Positions 60,939-64,000 of a stretch of 64,000 bases of DNA are shown here, piece after piece. The notes beneath the pieces were generated by a model. It was not told where the DNA came from and did no database searches. It saw only the letters and a program-made list of their open reading frames with translations. Origin of the DNA: Buttiauxella sp. B2 (lineage in GTDB: Bacteria; Pseudomonadota; Gammaproteobacteria; Enterobacterales; Enterobacteriaceae); assembly GCF_006376615.1 (NCBI RefSeq), contig NZ_VEXQ01000004.1, positions 1-64,000 of the forward strand, in the 5' to 3' direction. The position numbers and the translations under genes are program-made. The first letter of the stretch is position 1. Every line of letters begins with the position of its first letter.

Positions 60939-61964
60939 ATGAGTCAAACAATGCAACGCTGGTCTATGAACGCCGTTGGGCGCAAAAATTTGATGCTTTC
61001 AACAGACGCGATTCCCGCTCCCGGCCCTGGTGAGGTTTTGGTTCGGGTAAACGCGGTTTCACTCAACTATCGCGACAAAATGGTTATCGACGGAAATATG
61101 CCATTAGCGCTTCCCTTTCCTTTCACTCCCGCATCAGACATGGCCGGGGTGGTGGAAAGCATTGGCGAAGGTGTTACCCGTTTTAATCCTGGTTCCCGCG
61201 TTATCTCAACGTTTTCGCCCGACTGGATAGACGGCAAGCTAAACGGCAACGCCCGTACCCCGTCGTATCGCACTCTGGGTGGAATTTACCAGGGTATGAT
61301 GGCGGAATTCGTCGTGATGAATGAAAGTTGGTTGGTTTCATCGCCTGCCAGTCTTGATGATATGCAAGCCAGCACGCTGCCGTGCGCAGGTCTTACAGCC
61401 TGGAGTGCACTTGTGGAGCGCGGTGGTGTTCGTGCCGGTCAATCCATACTGGTGCAGGGAACCGGCGGTGTGTCGATGTTTGCTCTGCAAATTGCCAAAG
61501 CCCACGGTGCTGAAGTCTTTGTCACCTCGGGCAGCGATGAAAAACTGGCTCGCGCCAAAGAACTGGGGGCTGATTACGGGATTAACCGGTTGCGCGGTGA
61601 TTGGGTCGATGCAGTTTATGAACTGACCCAGGAACAAGGAATCGACCATATTATTGAGACGGTTGGCGGCGCGAATCTCGCAAATTCCCTGCGTGCGGTT
61701 GCGGTGCAGGGCCGTATTTCGGTAATTGGTGTTCTCGACGGTTTTGATATCTCTGGTTCGGCAGGCGATTTATTAACGAAAACTGCAACCATTCAAGGAA
61801 TTATGGTCGGGCATCGCCGCGCGCTTGAAGACTTTGTTCGTGCTATCGACACAAGTGGTATCAAACCGGTCATCGAAACTTGCTACCGCTTTGACGAACT
61901 GCCGCAGGCGCTGGAGCATCTCGACCGTGGCCCATTTGGCAAAATCGTCTTAACCCGCTCGTGA
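60939..61964 (+). CDS. NAD(P)-dependent alcohol dehydrogenase-like protein (MDR family)
   Basis: A 341-residue medium-chain dehydrogenase/reductase. The GroES-like N-terminal part (PGPGEVLVRVNAVSLNYRDK) precedes a Rossmann domain with the nucleotide loop VQGTGGVSMFALQIAKAHGA. There is no structural zinc cysteine cluster, and the catalytic cysteine position is replaced (SLNYRDKMV), which suggests a zinc-independent quinone or enone reductase. I prefer the ATG at 60939, seven bases after AGGA. The frame also has an ATG one codon earlier. It is divergent from a LysR gene. Confidence 0.82.
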   Translation: MSQTMQRWSMNAVGRKNLMLSTDAIPAPGPGEVLVRVNAVSLNYRDKMVIDGNMPLALPFPFTPASDMAGVVESIGEGVTRFNPGSRVISTFSPDWIDGKLNGNARTPSYRTLGGIYQGMMAEFVVMNESWLVSSPASLDDMQASTLPCAGLTAWSALVERGGVRAGQSILVQGTGGVSMFALQIAKAHGAEVFVTSGSDEKLARAKELGADYGINRLRGDWVDAVYELTQEQGIDHIIETVGGANLANSLRAVAVQGRISVIGVLDGFDISGSAGDLLTKTATIQGIMVGHRRALEDFVRAIDTSGIKPVIETCYRFDELPQALEHLDRGPFGKIVLTRS

Positions 61965-62013
61965 TTGACTACACTTCTATTGCACACTTCGTGATTGCAA
62001 AGAGGACAGGATC

Positions 62014-62403
62014 ATGGGTTTATTCGATCAAGTTACTGGCATGATGGGGGGTGGCGATGCAGGTAAATTCAAAGTCATCCTTACATGGATTAATGAACAA
62101 GGCGGCATTCAGGCAATTCTTGAACGGTTCAGGGAAAAGGGTTTCTCTGATGTTGTCACCTCCTGGCTGAGTGGTGCGCATAATCAAAGCGTTAACCCTG
62201 AGCAGATACAAGAGGTAATGGGCACGCCCGCAATCAGCGAGTTGGCTGAAAAACTCGGGATTGATGTGGGAAGCGCATCTCAACTGCTGGCAGAGCAGTT
62301 CCCGAAAATTGTCGATACCTTATCCCCAGCAGGTGAAGTCGCTCACGACGAAGACTTGCTGACCAAAGGCTTCCATATGCTGAAGGATAAATTCTTTAGC
62401 TAA
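62014..62403 (+). CDS. yidB: DUF937 protein YidB
   Basis: A 129-residue protein resembling E. coli YidB (132). It starts MGLFDQVTGMM and has the conserved AGKFKVILTWINEQGGIQAI and VTSWLSGAHNQSVNPEQIQE stretches, with a short glycine-poor C-terminus. Function is unknown. In E. coli it follows gyrB; here a two-gene insertion lies between. An intrinsic terminator follows. Confidence 0.93.
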   Translation: MGLFDQVTGMMGGGDAGKFKVILTWINEQGGIQAILERFREKGFSDVVTSWLSGAHNQSVNPEQIQEVMGTPAISELAEKLGIDVGSASQLLAEQFPKIVDTLSPAGEVAHDEDLLTKGFHMLKDKFFS

Positions 62404-62408
62404 GAGAA

Positions 62409-62435
62409 AAACGCCACTCTTTACGGGTGGCGTTT
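62409..62435 (+). terminator. yidB terminator
   Basis: AAACGCCAC and GTGGCGTTT pair over 9 bp around TCTTTACGG, followed by GTTATTT. It starts six bases past the stop. Confidence 0.8.
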
Positions 62436-62531
62436 GTTATTTAAAGGGGACTTTTTTGCGAGAAACGTAGCGCTATTTTTGAGAGCTTAATCGCGTTAGC
62501 ATGAGTTAAACTCATTACCTCAGAAAATCCT

Positions 62532-63350
62532 ATGACTATAAAACTCATTGCTATTGATATGGACGGCACATTGTTGCTGCCAGACCACACCATTTCTCCA
62601 GCCGTCAAAGCAGCAATCGCCAGCGCGCGCGAACGCGGTGTAAACGTTGTTTTGTGTACCGGACGCCCTTTTGCAGGTGTTGAGAGCTATCTCAGAGAAC
62701 TGCATATGGATAAGCCGAACGATTACTGCATTACCTACAATGGTGCACTGGTTCAGAAGGCAAGCGACGGTAGCACTGTGGCGCAAACTGCGCTGAGCTA
62801 CGATGATTACCGCTTCCTGGAACAACTTTCCCGTGATGTCGGTTCTCACTTCCATGCGTTGGACCGCCATACGTTGTACACCGCTAACCGTGACATCAGC
62901 TACTACACCGTTCATGAATCTTTTATCGCCAACATCCCTCTGGTGTTCAGCGAGCCAGAAAATATGGATAGAAATGGCGCATTCCTGAAAGTGATGATGA
63001 TCGATGAGCCTGCAATTCTGGATAAAGCCATCGCTAAAATTCCAGATGATGTGTATGAGCGCTATACACTGCTGAAAAGCTCCCCTTACTTTCTCGAGAT
63101 CCTCGATAAGCGTGTCAACAAAGGCACTGGCGTGAAAGCGCTGGCCGAAACACTCGGCATCAAGCAAGAAGAAGTGATGACGCTGGGCGATCAGGAAAAC
63201 GATATTGCGATGCTGGAATACGCCGGGATGGGTGTTGCGATGGAAAACGCTATCGATAAAGTGAAAGAAGTCAGTAACTTTGTGACTAAATCCAATCTTG
63301 AAGATGGCGTTGCGTACGCGATTGAGAAGTTTGTTCTGAACGATCAATAA
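62532..63350 (+). CDS. yidA: HAD sugar phosphatase YidA
   Basis: A 272-residue Cof-type haloacid-dehalogenase phosphatase (E. coli 270). Motif I AIDMDGTLLLPD is at residues 7-18, and the last acidic motif is GDQENDIAML near residue 220. A large cap domain lies between. E. coli YidA removes phosphate from several sugar phosphates. It is read away from gyrB. Confidence 0.95.
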   Translation: MTIKLIAIDMDGTLLLPDHTISPAVKAAIASARERGVNVVLCTGRPFAGVESYLRELHMDKPNDYCITYNGALVQKASDGSTVAQTALSYDDYRFLEQLSRDVGSHFHALDRHTLYTANRDISYYTVHESFIANIPLVFSEPENMDRNGAFLKVMMIDEPAILDKAIAKIPDDVYERYTLLKSSPYFLEILDKRVNKGTGVKALAETLGIKQEEVMTLGDQENDIAMLEYAGMGVAMENAIDKVKEVSNFVTKSNLEDGVAYAIEKFVLNDQ

Positions 63351-63427
63351 AATATGAGCCTTGGCATCTGTCATTGCTGAGGCTTATATATTGATACTCA
63401 TCGAATCATATCCCTTAGACATTTGTG

Positions 63428-63682
63428 ATGCCTTTCCTGACATTGTCCGCTGGACTGTGGTTGGGCTGCCACTTACAACTGGGCTGCGAGAGCGTCAGCT
63501 ATACAGGCACCCAGTTCACCATGGCGTGGATCATGATTTTCATCCAACCTCATTACTGGTTTGCTGATCCGCATGTGGCCATGCTGCTATTTTATGGAAC
63601 CATGGTGGGCGTACTGGTTCTGGCTGTGATCATGCTGGTGGTACGCATGTTCAAAGAACATCTATCTTTATCATCGTCTTAG
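63428..63682 (+). CDS. Small membrane-protein ORF of unknown function
   Basis: An 84-residue frame from the ATG at 63428, a GTG lying one codon upstream. The C-terminal half contains one clear membrane helix (LLFYGTMVGVLVLAVIMLVV), and the N-terminus has a hydrophobic stretch ending in LQLGC that loosely resembles a lipobox. No strong ribosome site precedes it, and I do not recognise it. It ends nine bases before yidR. It could be real or a chance frame. Confidence 0.4.
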   Translation: MPFLTLSAGLWLGCHLQLGCESVSYTGTQFTMAWIMIFIQPHYWFADPHVAMLLFYGTMVGVLVLAVIMLVVRMFKEHLSLSSS

Positions 63683-63691
63683 GGTAAAGCC

Positions 63692-64000
63692 ATGACTAAA
63701 CAAATCACCTTTGCACCACGCAACCATCAACTCACCAACATCAATACCTGGACCCCAGACAGCCAATGGCTGGTGTTTGACGTGCGCCCATCTGGTGCGT
63801 CATTTACCAGCGAAACCATTGAACGTGTGAATATACATACTGGCGAAGTTGAGGTCGTATATCGCGCTTCACAAAGTGCACATGTTGGTGTTGTGACGGT
63901 GAACCCTCAGCAACCCGAGCGTTTTGTCTTTATTCATGGCCCGGAAAACCCAGATTCTGATTGGCAGTACGACTTTCATCATCGCCGTGGTGTGGTGGTC
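63692..64000 (+). CDS. yidR: DUF3748 protein YidR (partial)
   Basis: The first 103 codons of a gene running past the window. The product starts MTKQITFAPRNHQLTN and continues TWTPDSQWLVFDVRPSGASF, closely like E. coli YidR (415 residues, beta-propeller-like, DUF3748). Function unknown. In E. coli it is not directly after yidA, so the genes between are missing or moved here. Confidence 0.9.
   Translation, partial: MTKQITFAPRNHQLTNINTWTPDSQWLVFDVRPSGASFTSETIERVNIHTGEVEVVYRASQSAHVGVVTVNPQQPERFVFIHGPENPDSDWQYDFHHRRGVVV

Noticed and set aside
62520..63374. 284-codon open frame antisense to yidA
   Set aside because: It covers exactly the well-supported yidA gene, and its composition is typical of a reverse-strand shadow.

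Overview
The window is a chromosomal segment of a gamma-proteobacterium of the family Enterobacteriaceae, centred on the replication origin. Gene content, order and protein sequences follow Escherichia coli closely: rrn promoter, yieP-hsrA, rbs operon, kup, ravA-viaA, asnA/asnC, mioC, oriC, mnmG-rsmG, atpIBEFHAGDC, glmUS, pst-phoU, mnmE-yidCD-rnpA-rpmH, dnaA-dnaN-recF-gyrB, yidB-yidA. It is not E. coli. A ramR/romA/ramA locus is present, as in Klebsiella, Enterobacter and relatives. The bgl and tnaCAB genes that E. coli carries in this stretch are missing, and other genes sit there. I cannot name the genus.

Layout. 1-240: edge of a leftward rRNA operon (P1 promoter only). 239-2363: GntR regulator yieP and drug-type exporter hsrA, ending tail to tail with rbsR. 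2360-8290: leftward rbsDACBKR ribose uptake operon, with two RbsR palindromes and a CRP-like site at its promoter. 8333-10235: kup. 10461-13405: ravA-viaA. 13409-15556: asnA, asnC and mioC. 15557-15930: oriC, with DnaA boxes in the same spacing as E. coli but variant sequences at R2, R3 and R4. 15929-18501: mnmG and rsmG, separated by a terminator-like perfect palindrome. 19001-26068: the nine-gene ATP synthase operon with promoter, atpE translation enhancer and terminator. 26082-26351: a start-less remnant of an unknown gene. 26626-30098: glmU and glmS, with a leader that looks able to pair with GlmZ sRNA.

30199-32970 is accessory: an AraC/GyrI-type regulator and an exported amidohydrolase, placed between glmS and pstS. 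33154-37840: Pho-box controlled pstSCAB-phoU. 37866-41186 is accessory: an ascorbate-type PTS (IIA-IIB-IIC) divergent from a LacI-family regulator, with three tandem copies of a 12-bp palindrome between them. 41228-43411: yieH and adeP. 43437-45685: ramA, romA and ramR, with a near-perfect promoter overlapped by the RamR palindrome. 45705-47034: chrR and yieE. 47223-49315 is accessory: a TIM-barrel-like protein of unknown function divergent from a GntR/UTRA regulator, at the site where E. coli has tna. 49389-53288: mnmE, yidC, yidD, rnpA, rpmH (leftward). 53680-59923: dnaA, dnaN, recF, gyrB (rightward). 59925-61964 is accessory: a LysR regulator divergent from a zinc-free alcohol-dehydrogenase-like protein. 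62014-63350: yidB and yidA. 63428-64000: a small membrane-protein ORF and the start of yidR.

The backbone joins replication initiation (oriC, dnaA, dnaN, gyrB), tRNA and rRNA modification (mnmG, mnmE, rsmG), energy supply (atp, kup), cell-wall precursor supply (glmUS) and membrane biogenesis (yidC, yidD). The four insertions are regulator-plus-effector pairs or small operons at fixed backbone junctions. They are the parts most likely to differ between strains. I found no tRNA, rRNA body, CRISPR array, insertion sequence or prophage.
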